Origin: Flagellimonas amphidinii
GTDB taxonomy: Bacteria; Bacteroidota; Bacteroidia; Flavobacteriales; Flavobacteriaceae
Assembly: GCF_013090115.1 (NCBI RefSeq)
Contig: NZ_JABFNN010000045.1
Coordinates: forward strand, 109,813 to 173,812
Direction of reading: 5' to 3'
Length of the DNA: 64,000 nt
Shown: positions 19,081 to 28,286 of the stretch, one piece after another
Layout: each line of letters begins with the position of its first letter
Numbering within the stretch: position 1 is the first letter of the stretch
Notes under the pieces: generated by a model
Told to the model about the DNA's origin: nothing
The model's input: only the letters and a program-made list of their open reading frames with translations
Databases searched by the model: none
Made by a program: the position numbers and the translations under genes

Positions 19081-22000
19081 TTAAAAGCCAACTGAAACAT
19101 TAAAACTATAGGTAGGCGCAATATCGAGTGTACGCTGTCCGGCATTGGAACGGTATGCCTCTGGGTCTATGCCTTCATCATTTTTCGTCCATCTCCATAA
19201 ATTATCGCCTTGTAACGAAAAACGCAATGAACTAAAAGGGAGCTTGTCCAATTGCTTTTTATTGAAATTATAGCCCAATCGCAATTGTCTAAGTTTTATA
19301 TAATCACCGGGAACAAACCATTTGTCCGAATTCATTGGAGCATCATACGCATCATCAGAAGTATGTATTAATGCAGGTATATCGGTAGTTTCCTCATCAC
19401 CGGGTTCATTCCAATAATCAACCCCGATTTTATTGTATGCAGGAAGGAACCCATCGAAAAAATTATTGGTGAGTATTGATAAATTATAAGATTCCCTGCT
19501 AATAACGTGCCCCCCTCTATAGGCAAACCTTGCAAAAAGCTCAAAGCCTTTATACGTAAAGTTATTCAGAAAACCAATGCTCTTGGTAGGTATACTGGTA
19601 CCCATATCCACCAAATCATCAAAACCGACCAACGATAAATCACTTGTAGCTTGCTTTACCCCACTATCGTCGGTATAGTATACCTGGGGCAAACCAGTTT
19701 CATCCAAGCCTGCATTTTCGTAGGCCAAGACAGTATAAGTTTGGAAACCTGTTATTTGATTGTTCTCCTTTCCTACAACAGACCCAACATCTGTAGGTGC
19801 TATTGAACGCGTAACTTCATTCTCGAAAATAGAAGCATTGACAGTGGTTCTCCAGTTAAAGGATTTTGTACGGATAATATCAACACTCAAACTTAGTTCT
19901 GCGCCCTTGGTATCAATATCGGCAACATTCATATCGGCAAAGAAAAAGCCTGTTGTCGGGTTAAGTGCATTTGGCGCTATAACATCCGTCGACTTTTTAT
20001 TATATAAATCCAATGCACCAAAAACCCTTTTGTTGAACAACTCAAAGTCCATACCCAAGTTTGTTGTTCTGACTACCTCGAAAGTTAAATTTGTAATAGC
20101 TGGGTTAGCAATACCTAGGCTGGCGGCAAGAATACTGGTATTATACTCTGTATATGCTATATTTTCAAGTGATGCCTGTCCAATATCAGGAGTCTTACCC
20201 ACTACCCCATAACTGGCCCTAAGGTCTAATGTATTCACCGCATTGGAATTGACCAAGAAATTTTCCTTACCCAAATTCCATTTTAGACCTACCGATCCTA
20301 AATCTTTTTTACCTTTTGAAAACAGGTTAGATCTATCCCTTCTTCCCGAAAGATTCAAATGGTATTTTTTATCAAAACTATAGGTTCCGTTTACATAATA
20401 CGATGAGGTCTTTCTTTCAAATTTAGATAGGCTGCTAAAATCAATGGTTATACCTGAAGAACTAACACCACTATTAAATATACTTGAATAATCATCTAAA
20501 AGTATGGGGGCTAAATCTACTTGATAAGAAAGGTTGTCCTCATTTAGCCCATAATAGTTAACCCCTGTTGTTTTGGTATACTCAGCTCTTCTTTCCCCAC
20601 CTACACTCAAATCAAAAACATGCTTTTCGTTGTTTGATTCGAGGTGGTAGTTCAATTGCGCCCGTGTCATCAAGGATCGGTAATTCACATTGGTATTCTC
20701 TAAAATGGCACCGTCATTAACCACCTGCTCAATACCTATCAGTTCATCATCATCGTTATAAATGCCCTCACTTGTTGTTGCCAAAAAATGCCTTACGTAA
20801 TAAGAATCTTCCTTATATAGATTTTCCCGATCTGAATTGGTGACTATGTATTGCATCCTTCCTTCAGCTTCCAAGCCCGGCAATAGCTCTTGGGTAAGCT
20901 TAAGATTGGTTCTTAAGGTATTACGAATCGTCTTGTCCTCATTATTTTTCAGCTCATTATATGGGTTGTACGTAAGATCTTTACCGCCCAAACTGGTGAT
21001 ATTATCAATAAAACCTTGACTGTAATTCCTTGGCATACCATCTTCCTCGGAGAATTGTACGTAGGGCGATGTATACAAAATCAAAGGAACCGCAGTAAGG
21101 ACGGTGCCCTCCGAAGTTGCATCACCTTGATTCCTAAAGGGTGACCTAGACTCCTCACTTCGTAAATAATTGATTCCAATGGAGAGGTTTGTTTTATCGG
21201 AAAATTCAAAATCTCCATTAAAGGTTCCATTAAATTGCTCCCTAGAATCATTTTTTAATCCCGATTCATAGGTGTTATAACCCAATGAACCAAAATAGCC
21301 AAGGATACCCGATTTGCCCGAAACCGATAAGTTATTGATTCGATTCTCGGAAGGCTGAAACAACAATCTTTCCAATTGTCGACTATTATCACGACTTGAA
21401 ATATCGTTCAATCTATTGTCCCGCTCCGTTTCTGAGATTAGACCATCTTCGTAATCAAACAATGCTTCCCAACTTTCCCGGAACAATGTAAAAAAACGGT
21501 AATCGTCTCTTACAGGAGTAAAAAACTCGTCCCGATAAAAATAATCCCGCTCTGTTTGTACCGATTCGGCGGAGTTCATTAAATTCAAATAAGACCTAGT
21601 AGGTCTTCTACCTGTGGTCACCGTAGAACTAAAATTAAATTTAGGTTTAGTCCCTTTACCTCTTTTGGTCGTAATTACGATAACCCCATTTGCAGCATTT
21701 GCACCCCATATTGAGGTCGATGCGGCATCTTTCAAGATGGTAACCCCTTCAATGTCATTCACATTTACCAACTGAAGATCATCTCTTGAAACCGGAAAAC
21801 CATCTAAAATATAAAGAGGCTCAATTGTGCCGAACGAACCTACCCCCCTAATAAAGATATCAGGATTTTGCTCTCCATCATCAAACCCGTTTGAAGTTGG
21901 ATTGAAAATAAGGCCTGGCGACAAACCTTCTAAAGATTGAAGAATATCATTTGAAGGCTGCTTTATTAAAAGATCGGTATCAACGGAAACATAAGAACCC

Positions 22001-22662
22001 GGCTCCCTATCTCTTTCCAGTTTTCGATAGCCATCAGTTAAGACCACTTCGTCCAATTGTTCTACGTTGGTGTCTAGGGCCACGTTTATCAAGCGATTGG
22101 TCCCTATGATAACTTCTTTATCCTCAAAACCCAAGTAAGAGAATACGAGTACGTTTTCTTCGCTAGGTACTTTTACGATATAATTGCCATCAAAATCGGT
22201 TGTTGTGCCCTTGTTAGTACCTTTGATCAATACCGTTACCCCTGGCAATGGAACTCCGGTTTCGGCATCGGTCACCTGACCTTTTACGAGGAAACCTTCC
22301 TGTCTTTTGACGATAATGGTATCCTCCAAAATTTCATATCCACAATCAATAGGAGTTAAGGCTTTTTGTAGTAACCTTTCCACTAGGGCAGGTCCCTTTT
22401 TCAAATGGACCTTCTCGGCATTTTCGACCAAATCGAATCGATATACGAACTCATATCCGGTTTGTTCGTTGATCAGTTCAAAAAGTGCTTCGATACTTAA
22501 TGCACCCTCGTTATTGATAAAAACCTTAGTCTTCTGGGAAAAGCCGTTATTGGGGGTAAAGCCCAGTGCCGTGAAAAACGTAAGGAAAATAAAAGTTCTC
22601 ATGATCCATTTGATAAACCCCCCATATTTTACCATATAGGGACTTTCTTGTTCAATTTTCAT
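19081..22662 (-). CDS. SusC/RagA-family TonB-dependent transporter with STN domain
   Basis: Outer-membrane importer of 1193 residues. A signal peptide (cleavage near NNGFSQK, about 44) is followed by an STN domain (about 48-115, ending ILEDTIIVKRQEG), a carboxypeptidase-regulatory-like domain (about 120-200, KGQVTDAETGVPLPGVTV), a TonB-box-like QLDEVVLTDGY, a plug (about 225-335, IWGANAANGVIVITTK) and a barrel ending SFNVSVGF. The STN domain matches the FecR/ECF sigma pair encoded immediately upstream, so ligand import probably switches on its own operon. Confidence 0.95.
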   Translation of the reverse strand: MKIEQESPYMVKYGGFIKWIMRTFIFLTFFTALGFTPNNGFSQKTKVFINNEGALSIEALFELINEQTGYEFVYRFDLVENAEKVHLKKGPALVERLLQKALTPIDCGYEILEDTIIVKRQEGFLVKGQVTDAETGVPLPGVTVLIKGTNKGTTTDFDGNYIVKVPSEENVLVFSYLGFEDKEVIIGTNRLINVALDTNVEQLDEVVLTDGYRKLERDREPGSYVSVDTDLLIKQPSNDILQSLEGLSPGLIFNPTSNGFDDGEQNPDIFIRGVGSFGTIEPLYILDGFPVSRDDLQLVNVNDIEGVTILKDAASTSIWGANAANGVIVITTKRGKGTKPKFNFSSTVTTGRRPTRSYLNLMNSAESVQTERDYFYRDEFFTPVRDDYRFFTLFRESWEALFDYEDGLISETERDNRLNDISSRDNSRQLERLLFQPSENRINNLSVSGKSGILGYFGSLGYNTYESGLKNDSREQFNGTFNGDFEFSDKTNLSIGINYLRSEESRSPFRNQGDATSEGTVLTAVPLILYTSPYVQFSEEDGMPRNYSQGFIDNITSLGGKDLTYNPYNELKNNEDKTIRNTLRTNLKLTQELLPGLEAEGRMQYIVTNSDRENLYKEDSYYVRHFLATTSEGIYNDDDELIGIEQVVNDGAILENTNVNYRSLMTRAQLNYHLESNNEKHVFDLSVGGERRAEYTKTTGVNYYGLNEDNLSYQVDLAPILLDDYSSIFNSGVSSSGITIDFSSLSKFERKTSSYYVNGTYSFDKKYHLNLSGRRDRSNLFSKGKKDLGSVGLKWNLGKENFLVNSNAVNTLDLRASYGVVGKTPDIGQASLENIAYTEYNTSILAASLGIANPAITNLTFEVVRTTNLGMDFELFNKRVFGALDLYNKKSTDVIAPNALNPTTGFFFADMNVADIDTKGAELSLSVDIIRTKSFNWRTTVNASIFENEVTRSIAPTDVGSVVGKENNQITGFQTYTVLAYENAGLDETGLPQVYYTDDSGVKQATSDLSLVGFDDLVDMGTSIPTKSIGFLNNFTYKGFELFARFAYRGGHVISRESYNLSILTNNFFDGFLPAYNKIGVDYWNEPGDEETTDIPALIHTSDDAYDAPMNSDKWFVPGDYIKLRQLRLGYNFNKKQLDKLPFSSLRFSLQGDNLWRWTKNDEGIDPEAYRSNAGQRTLDIAPTYSFNVSVGF

Positions 22663-22758
22663 AATTTTGAGTTAGTTTTTTGGTTAAACATTCGTTTGAT
22701 CAATCAATCCAAGGGAATTTGGCTGCTACTTTGGTCGGTGTCGGCCGGTTCCCTTTTT

Positions 22759-23919
22759 CTATTCCACGAGTATCGTGTTATTGCCTTTATATTTGAATCT
22801 GACTTCTTCCGTCATTTCCAATCGTTTTAATAATTCTTCTAGATTTTCCGTTCTGTTGAGGTTGCCCGAGAATTTGATATGTGATTTCGAACTATCGTTG
22901 AATTTTATTTCCACATTGTACCAGCGTGACAACACCTTCATCATATCATTTAAGGGTTCCCCTTTAAAAACAAAGCGACCGTTCTTCCATGCCGTTTCAA
23001 GCATTACATCGGCTTTGTCGACTTTTATATTTCCTGTTGCTATATCTACCATTGCTTTTTCACCAACGGACAACATTTTACCAAATTCTTTGGCCGAAAT
23101 GGCGACTTTACCTTCTGCAAGGGTCGTTATATACCGACTATCATCTTTGTAAGCCTTTACATTAAACTCGGTGCCCAATACCTCAATATTTTGATATTGG
23201 TTTTTGACCACAAAAGAAGCTCCTTTGTTGTTTTCGCTGGGTGAGACATCAAAATACGCTTCTCCATAGACCAGTTCCACTTCCCTGGGACTGCCCTTTG
23301 CAAATTTTACGGGGTATTTCAATTTTGAATCTGAATTCAGCCAAACCTTGGTGCCATCGGAAAGTGTAACAACAAATTGTCCGCCCCTAGGTATGATAAT
23401 ATCATTGTAGGTCAACTCTGCAGTCTTGGCCACACCCTTTTCATATTCCAATTTTTCACCATCACTTTCTGCATTTTCCTTTTTGTAGACCATTCCCTGT
23501 TCCAGAACCACCTGCTCTCCGTTGGCCAAGGTGAGTGTGGCCTTATTGCTTCCCGCAGGAATCTCTTCCGTTATCTGTACAGCATCAATGGTTTCTGTTG
23601 AAGTATTGTCCTGAACAAAAAGATAGCCCCCGAGTGCCATAAAAAGTGCCAAAGAAGCAGCCACTGCCATATATCGGTATTTTTTGAACACAACAACCGG
23701 CTTGCTCTCGGATTGACCGTGAGATCCAATACCTTCCATGACCTTCTTCAATGCCCCATCGACATCGCCATCAAAAAAATGAAGGTTCAACTGTTGGTCA
23801 GTCCTTAGATATTCTTCCAGCTTTTTTCTGTTGGAGGGTTTGCCGACCATTGCTTTCAAATCTTTCAGTTCTTCGTCAGAAATGGTATCGGTCAGTAATT
23901 TTATGATAAGATGTTCCAT
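22759..23919 (-). CDS. FecR-family anti-sigma factor
   Basis: Inner-membrane anti-sigma regulator, 386 residues: an N-terminal cytoplasmic part that would bind the sigma factor (1-85), a transmembrane helix (about 88-107, YMAVAASLALFMALGGYLFV), a FecR periplasmic domain (about 165-270, PRGGQFVVTLSDGTKVWLN, IEVLGTEFNVKAY) and a C-terminal DUF4974 domain (about 315-386, RWYNVEIKFND). It is transcribed away from the ECF sigma gene at 24030 and towards susC, about 96 bases away. Confidence 0.94.
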   Translation of the reverse strand: MEHLIIKLLTDTISDEELKDLKAMVGKPSNRKKLEEYLRTDQQLNLHFFDGDVDGALKKVMEGIGSHGQSESKPVVVFKKYRYMAVAASLALFMALGGYLFVQDNTSTETIDAVQITEEIPAGSNKATLTLANGEQVVLEQGMVYKKENAESDGEKLEYEKGVAKTAELTYNDIIIPRGGQFVVTLSDGTKVWLNSDSKLKYPVKFAKGSPREVELVYGEAYFDVSPSENNKGASFVVKNQYQNIEVLGTEFNVKAYKDDSRYITTLAEGKVAISAKEFGKMLSVGEKAMVDIATGNIKVDKADVMLETAWKNGRFVFKGEPLNDMMKVLSRWYNVEIKFNDSSKSHIKFSGNLNRTENLEELLKRLEMTEEVRFKYKGNNTILVE

Positions 23920-24029
23920 TTTTTCACACTTACTTAATAATGACAGGAGAATGTTTACAATCCCTTAACTAAAATTTTATTTTTTTTCTATGTGGATCAA
24001 AATAATCATTTTTGTATGGGTAGCGAATT

Positions 24030-24596
24030 ATGAAAAATGATATCATTTTATGGCAAAAGGTACAGAAAGGGGACAAGAAAGCCTTTGCGCAAATTTTTCG
24101 TGACTTCTACCCAATGGCATGTTCCTACCTTGTGCAGCACACGCACAGCATGCCCGAAGCAGAAGAAATCATCCAACTCCTCTTTGTTAAAATTTGGAGC
24201 AAAAGAGAAGGTATTGAGATCAGGACGTCCTTCAAATCATATCTCTACCGAGCTGCTTACAATGATTTTTTGAACAGGGTGGAAAAACGGAAAACCTACG
24301 ATAAATTTATTGAAGAGTTCAAGTTCAAGGTAGCCATGGAGCAATTTCAGGAAGATAAGGACGTATTGGAAAAAAAAATAGCCCTGCTGAATTCAACTGT
24401 TGAAAAACTACCCGAAAAATGTCGGGAAATATTGATTCTCAGCAAATGGGATAAAATGAAGCATAAAGAGATTGCGGAAAAGCTGAACATATCAACAAAA
24501 ACCATAGAGGCGCAATTGCGAATTGCCTATCAAAAAATACGTGAGGCCTTTGCCAACGATGCCGACCTGTTTCTTTTTTTGTTGTTCGGGTTTTAG
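24030..24596 (+). CDS. ECF RNA polymerase sigma-70 factor, Bacteroidota type
   Basis: A 188-residue ECF sigma factor. Region 2 (about 12-80) includes the conserved helix AEEIIQLLFVKIWSKRE; region 4 (about 125-180) has EKLPEKCREILILSKWDKMK and the helix-turn-helix EIAEKLNISTKTIEAQLRIA. It is divergent from fecR across a 110-base intergenic region, the standard arrangement for a FecI/FecR-like switch controlling the minus-strand SusCD operon. The C-terminus is hydrophobic (FLFLLFGF), a common feature of this Bacteroidota group. An AAAACTCT hairpin follows the stop. Confidence 0.95.
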   Translation: MKNDIILWQKVQKGDKKAFAQIFRDFYPMACSYLVQHTHSMPEAEEIIQLLFVKIWSKREGIEIRTSFKSYLYRAAYNDFLNRVEKRKTYDKFIEEFKFKVAMEQFQEDKDVLEKKIALLNSTVEKLPEKCREILILSKWDKMKHKEIAEKLNISTKTIEAQLRIAYQKIREAFANDADLFLFLLFGF

Positions 24597-24610
24597 CATC
24601 GCTTAAATCC

Positions 24611-24631
24611 TAAAACTCTAAAAGAGTTTTA
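24611..24631 (+). terminator. Stem-loop after the sigma gene
   Basis: TAAAACTCT (24611-24619) and AGAGTTTTA (24623-24631) form a 9 bp AT-rich stem with an AAA loop, 14 bases past the sigma stop. The stem itself ends in TTTTA; no further T run follows, so termination may be partial. Confidence 0.5.
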
Positions 24632-24744
24632 ATATTGGGAGCGTTTGATTGAATGAAGACAGATATGTAAAAATGGTGGCTACTAAGGATTGAACATCAA
24701 TTTGTATTAAAAGTAAAGGTGAGAATACTGCGAACAAGATTCAT

Positions 24745-25014
24745 ATGCTTTACCAGGTAGTCCAAATTGTAAATATTTACAATATAGATTTTACTAATTC
24801 TAATCTAAATATAGGTTCCGGCAATCAACAAATTACAGAACAATTCCACAATCAACTTGATGATATTAAATAGATTAAGAAGGAATTGGCTCATCTCAAA
24901 GAGATAGGCAAAGCTATGATAAAGGAGATATCCGAGTGTTTAGACGAAATTGAAGAAAAAACCAAACAAGGTAGAAAAGGAATCTTTCATTTTTTCCAAG
25001 CTTTAGGATTTTAA
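24745..25014 (+). pseudogene. Stop-interrupted remnant of an unknown protein
   Basis: One reading frame runs from ATG 24745 for 42 codons to TAG (24871-24873), then continues for 46 codons to TAA (25012-25014). The first part contains a strand-like NxN pattern (VNIYNIDFTNSNLNIGSGNQ); the second is charged and coiled-coil-like (KKELAHLKEIGKAMIKEI, SECLDEIEEKTKQ). The two parts read as one protein across the stop, so I call it a decayed gene. The NIGSGNQ plus coiled-coil layout recalls small modules attached to conflict or signalling NTPases, but that is only a resemblance. It lies beside a tRNA fragment, as expected for a lost island. Confidence 0.45.
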
Positions 25015-25082
25015 TCCCTGTTAATTGGGTTGAAAAATGTTAAAGTTAGGACAGAAAAAAAGACTATGCACTTTTTCAGAAC

Positions 25083-25106
25083 AAAAAAGCCCCCACATCC
25101 GTGAGG
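25083..25106 (-). terminator. Terminator following the tRNA-like fragment
   Basis: On the minus strand CCTCAC, a 4-base loop and GTGGGG form a 6 bp stem (one G-T pair), followed by GCTTTTTT. It sits 13 bases past the CCA end of the tRNA-like fragment and is a typical tRNA terminator. Confidence 0.65.
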
Positions 25107-25118
25107 TCTTGATTTTAC

Positions 25119-25162
25119 TGGAGGTCTGGACAGGAATCGAACCAGCGACCCCTGCGTGACAG
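25119..25162 (-). pseudogene. 3' half of a tRNA-Asp-like gene
   Basis: Read on the minus strand: anticodon loop CTGTCAC with anticodon GTC (25158-25160), 3' anticodon stem GCAGG, 4-base variable loop GGTC, T arm GCTGG-TTCGATT-CCTGT with one mismatch, acceptor strand CCAGACC, discriminator T and encoded CCA (25119-25121). Nothing upstream of the anticodon loop matches a D arm or 5' acceptor. The break falls at the anticodon loop, a common crossover point for integrases that use tRNA genes. It is most likely the residue of an integration or excision event, not a working tRNA. The T discriminator is unusual for tRNA-Asp. Confidence 0.6.
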
Positions 25163-25213
25163 AATGAAGATAATTATTATTTTAAAATTGAAAACGACTT
25201 AAACCATCGAATG

Positions 25214-26032
25214 TCAATTAATATTAATAACATTCAATTTTTGTGCTACCAATGAGGTCGCGGCAGCGGTGGCCTTTGGGAATACTTGACGCAAATCGAT
25301 ATTATCGGTTTCCTGGAGTATGCCCTGTAAGGATTTCATGAATATGTTTTTAATTTCGGTGGCCAAATTTATTTTGGTAATCCCCCGTTTAATGGCTTGC
25401 TGCAATTGTTCGTCCGGGATACCGGAGCTGCCGTGTAATACCAGTGCCGCGGTAACGTTTTGGTTTATTTCCGCTATTAGGTCCAATTGAAGTTTGGGTG
25501 CCTCTTTATAGAACCCGTGGGCCGAACCTACGGCTATGGCCAAGGCATTGACCCCGGTATCCTCTACAAAGCTTTTGGCCTCCGTTGGGCTGGTATAAAT
25601 TATGTCTTGACTTTGACCTAGTTTTGATATATACCCCAGTTCGGCCTCTACATTAATTTCGTAACTGCTGGCATAATGGACGATTTCCTTTGTAATCCTC
25701 ACGTTTTCATCAAAGGGTTTTTCACTGGCATCTATCATTACCGAATCAAAGCCGGCATCAATACAGCGTTTGACAAGGTTGATGTCCTGGCCGTGATCAA
25801 GGTGTAGCCATGCCTGTACCCCATATTGCGAAATAGCCGCTCTGGCAAGGGACACAGCAACTTCCAGCCCCAGATATTTTATGGAACTTTCAGATAACTG
25901 CAAGATTATTGGAGCGTTGGCCTCTTTGGCAGCCATAAGAACTGCCGAAAGGGTTTCCGAGTTGTAGAAATTGGTGGCCAGAAATGCCTTAGCCTCTTTT
26001 TTATTTCGAAGTAGTTGTTCCTTTAGTCCCAT
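25214..26032 (-). CDS. Class II tagatose/fructose-bisphosphate aldolase, GatY/KbaY-like
   Basis: Cytoplasmic zinc aldolase, 272 residues, expected to split tagatose-1,6-bisphosphate into dihydroxyacetone phosphate and glyceraldehyde-3-phosphate. Catalytic Asp79 and zinc ligand His80 are in AWLHLDHGQD; the other zinc histidines are H172 (AVGSAHGFYK) and H200 (LVLHGSSGI). The SVMIDASEKPFDENV segment is also typical of the family. The start lies 1 base after the PfkB kinase stop. The neighbouring GatZ-like subunit, kinase and AgaS favour tagatose over fructose bisphosphate. It is the last gene of the run. Confidence 0.88.
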   Translation of the reverse strand: MGLKEQLLRNKKEAKAFLATNFYNSETLSAVLMAAKEANAPIILQLSESSIKYLGLEVAVSLARAAISQYGVQAWLHLDHGQDINLVKRCIDAGFDSVMIDASEKPFDENVRITKEIVHYASSYEINVEAELGYISKLGQSQDIIYTSPTEAKSFVEDTGVNALAIAVGSAHGFYKEAPKLQLDLIAEINQNVTAALVLHGSSGIPDEQLQQAIKRGITKINLATEIKNIFMKSLQGILQETDNIDLRQVFPKATAAATSLVAQKLNVININ

Positions 26033-26033
26033 A

Positions 26034-26981
26034 TTAAAGTTTATAATCGAATTTGCTATCCGCTACTTTTTGGATTTCCTCAAAATTGGTAAATGCGGTG
26101 GTTCCCCCGGGAACAGTAGTGTTAATGGCCCCCATAATGTTTCCGGTGGTTACACATTGTTCCAAATTTTTACCGTTTAGAAAATCATAGATAAAACCGG
26201 CATCAAAACTGTCTCCCGCGCCGATGCAATCGGCGATTGATTCATTTAAAAAAGCTGGTTTGGTAATCCGTTTTTCCTCTTGCCACAGGTGGGCGCCTTG
26301 CGTACCGTCCTTTATTACGACGACATTGGCATACTGTTGTATTTTTTCCAGGCCCGCTAAAATGGATTCGCTTTTGGTAATGTTCAAGAATTCTACCTTA
26401 TTGGGCAAGAAAATGTCTATATGGGGCAAAAGCTTCCCAAGGTCTAGGTTCCACTTTTCCAAGGGGTCCCATTGCGGGTCCATAGAAGTGCTTAGGCCTA
26501 ATTTTTTTGCCCGTTCAAAGAGATCGACTACCTTACTTTTTATGCTTTTCTGTAAAAAGATAGAGCTTAAGTGCAAGTGTTTCGCCGATAACAACATCGC
26601 GTTGGTAATATCGTTTGCGCTAAGGTGTTCCATTGCCCCGGGAAAGGTTACGTTGGCACGGTCCATTTCGTAGTTCATGACCATGGTCAGGCCAGTGGCA
26701 TGCTTTTCGGATGAAATAACAAAACTGGTGTCCACGTTTTTGCGCACTAAGGAGGTTTTTATCAAATTAGAAAAACTGTCTTGGCCAATAAGGCCAGCAA
26801 AGGCTACCGATTTGCCCAAAGCACTTAAGTTGCTTGCAAAAATGGCAGAACTGCTGCCTAATGTAACCGTCATTTCATTTGCCAAAATTTCGGTACCCAC
26901 CTTAGGAAAGCCTATGATATCATTAAGAATAATGTCAACATTCAATTCTCCTACCACTAAGACATCAAATTTTTTTTTCAT
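26034..26981 (-). CDS. PfkB-family sugar kinase, probable tagatose-6-phosphate kinase
   Basis: Ribokinase/PfkB-fold kinase of 315 residues. It has an N-terminal GELNVDIILND segment, the first PfkB-type glycine-rich region (LGSSSAIFASNLSALG, 41-56) and the C-terminal catalytic signature DCIGAGDSFDAGF with base Asp257. In this cluster the logical substrate is tagatose-6-phosphate produced by AgaS, giving the bisphosphate for the aldolase. PfkB kinases differ in substrate within the family, so the substrate is taken from context. It lies 21 bases after the GatZ-like gene. Confidence 0.85.
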   Translation of the reverse strand: MKKKFDVLVVGELNVDIILNDIIGFPKVGTEILANEMTVTLGSSSAIFASNLSALGKSVAFAGLIGQDSFSNLIKTSLVRKNVDTSFVISSEKHATGLTMVMNYEMDRANVTFPGAMEHLSANDITNAMLLSAKHLHLSSIFLQKSIKSKVVDLFERAKKLGLSTSMDPQWDPLEKWNLDLGKLLPHIDIFLPNKVEFLNITKSESILAGLEKIQQYANVVVIKDGTQGAHLWQEEKRITKPAFLNESIADCIGAGDSFDAGFIYDFLNGKNLEQCVTTGNIMGAINTTVPGGTTAFTNFEEIQKVADSKFDYKL

Positions 26982-27002
26982 GACCCAAAAGCGTTTTTAG
27001 TG

Positions 27003-28286
27003 TTAAGCTGGTTGTTCTGCCAAAAGATTTTCGTTTAGATCGATTAGATTAAAATTATAGTAATACTTGTCCATGGCTTTTTCAATTTTAGAAAGTACTA
27101 TTTCTTCAGCCATGATGTCGTTATGGGCAAGGTTGGCATATAAGAGATTTCTTGCCACTTCTACCTCGGGTTTTTCCCAAATATAACGGCAACCTGTTTT
27201 GATAAGCCATTCTTGTCTAATGGGTGAATTGGCATAAAAGTCATTTGCATTTTCGGTATCTGAAAGCCATTTTTGCCACCTATTTGAATTAATTACCGCT
27301 TGCCATAATAGCTTTTTAAGGTTGGAAACCTTTGCGATTTTATTCTCGGCAAATAGTTCTTCTTCAATTTCAACAAGCTCAATAAGGCTTTCATATTCGC
27401 GCTCCGTATACTCTGGTCCAACATTTGCACCACCCATGCCGGATATGGGATAGTCTTGGGGGTTGGTTACGTTATCTGAGTAATGCCCTTTAATAACGCT
27501 GCCGTGGGTTTTAGCGATTTCAACAATTGTGGCCGCTACATTAGGGTCAAATTCCGTCGTATGCAAGTCTGTGCCCACTTTCCCCACAACAAAGCAGGGC
27601 CAGGTATCGGATATACCTGCTTGTGCCAGGCCAATTTTCAACAGTTCAAAAAACTGATTAAAGACATCAAGGTCTACCAAGCCGCCATGCACTTCTTCGG
27701 TACCTACTTCATAGGCAATTTTTCGAAGCCCCCTACTTTTCCTATAGTCCTCGCAATGCTTTATCAGTTCAACGGTACGTTCAGCAACATCGGCTATTTT
27801 AATTATTTCACCTTGCTTTAAGTTGATATCAATGGTGGGGTCTACATGAATAAGGTCATAGCCCGCATCAATTGCGGTCTCAAAAGATAGTTTTACCTCT
27901 TCCATGGCCTTTTCCAACGAAAGTTCTTCCTTACGGTGTTTATCCTTTAGCCAAGGTCCACCATGGTCAATTGCAATGATTATTGGTGATTGCAGGTTTA
28001 TTGACCTTGCCTCTTGCCGAACAATTTTCACGAACTGATGGGGAGTTAATCCGGTATATCCACCATCCCTATCCACTTGGTTGAGTGTTGTGGCAAATTT
28101 TATTGGGGCATTGGCTCTTTTTGCTGATCGCAAAGCAGCCTTTATTACGGCTTTTGAATTAGGACAGGCGGCCAAAATAGTTCTTTTGGTTCCCGTTTGA
28201 TGCGCAAGATTACCATTTATCTTTAATATGTATTCCATTAAAGATAAGCCTTGTTCATGTGCCTTTTGTCGTACTTCTAAGTTCAT
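27003..28286 (-). CDS. GatZ/KbaZ-like tagatose-bisphosphate aldolase subunit
   Basis: A 427-residue TIM-barrel protein of the GatZ/KbaZ/AgaZ family, which stabilises or assists the GatY/KbaY aldolase. Family features are TKRTILAACPNSKAVIKAAL (33-52), the VDRDGGYTGLTPHQF segment (72-86), IAIDHGGPWLKDKH and KVGTDLHTTEFDP, and a length close to the family norm. First gene of a three-gene run with the kinase and aldolase; upstream are nested inverted repeats and a DeoR-type regulator gene. Whether it has activity of its own is unresolved for the family. Confidence 0.88.
   Translation of the reverse strand: MNLEVRQKAHEQGLSLMEYILKINGNLAHQTGTKRTILAACPNSKAVIKAALRSAKRANAPIKFATTLNQVDRDGGYTGLTPHQFVKIVRQEARSINLQSPIIIAIDHGGPWLKDKHRKEELSLEKAMEEVKLSFETAIDAGYDLIHVDPTIDINLKQGEIIKIADVAERTVELIKHCEDYRKSRGLRKIAYEVGTEEVHGGLVDLDVFNQFFELLKIGLAQAGISDTWPCFVVGKVGTDLHTTEFDPNVAATIVEIAKTHGSVIKGHYSDNVTNPQDYPISGMGGANVGPEYTEREYESLIELVEIEEELFAENKIAKVSNLKKLLWQAVINSNRWQKWLSDTENANDFYANSPIRQEWLIKTGCRYIWEKPEVEVARNLLYANLAHNDIMAEEIVLSKIEKAMDKYYYNFNLIDLNENLLAEQPA

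Noticed and set aside
24745..25014. A real gene read through the TAG codon
   Set aside because: No sign of recoding context, and the surrounding tRNA fragment favours decay of an old insertion.
25119..25162. A complete functional tRNA-Asp gene
   Set aside because: No D arm, 5' anticodon stem or 5' acceptor strand exists next to it, so only a 3' fragment can be supported.
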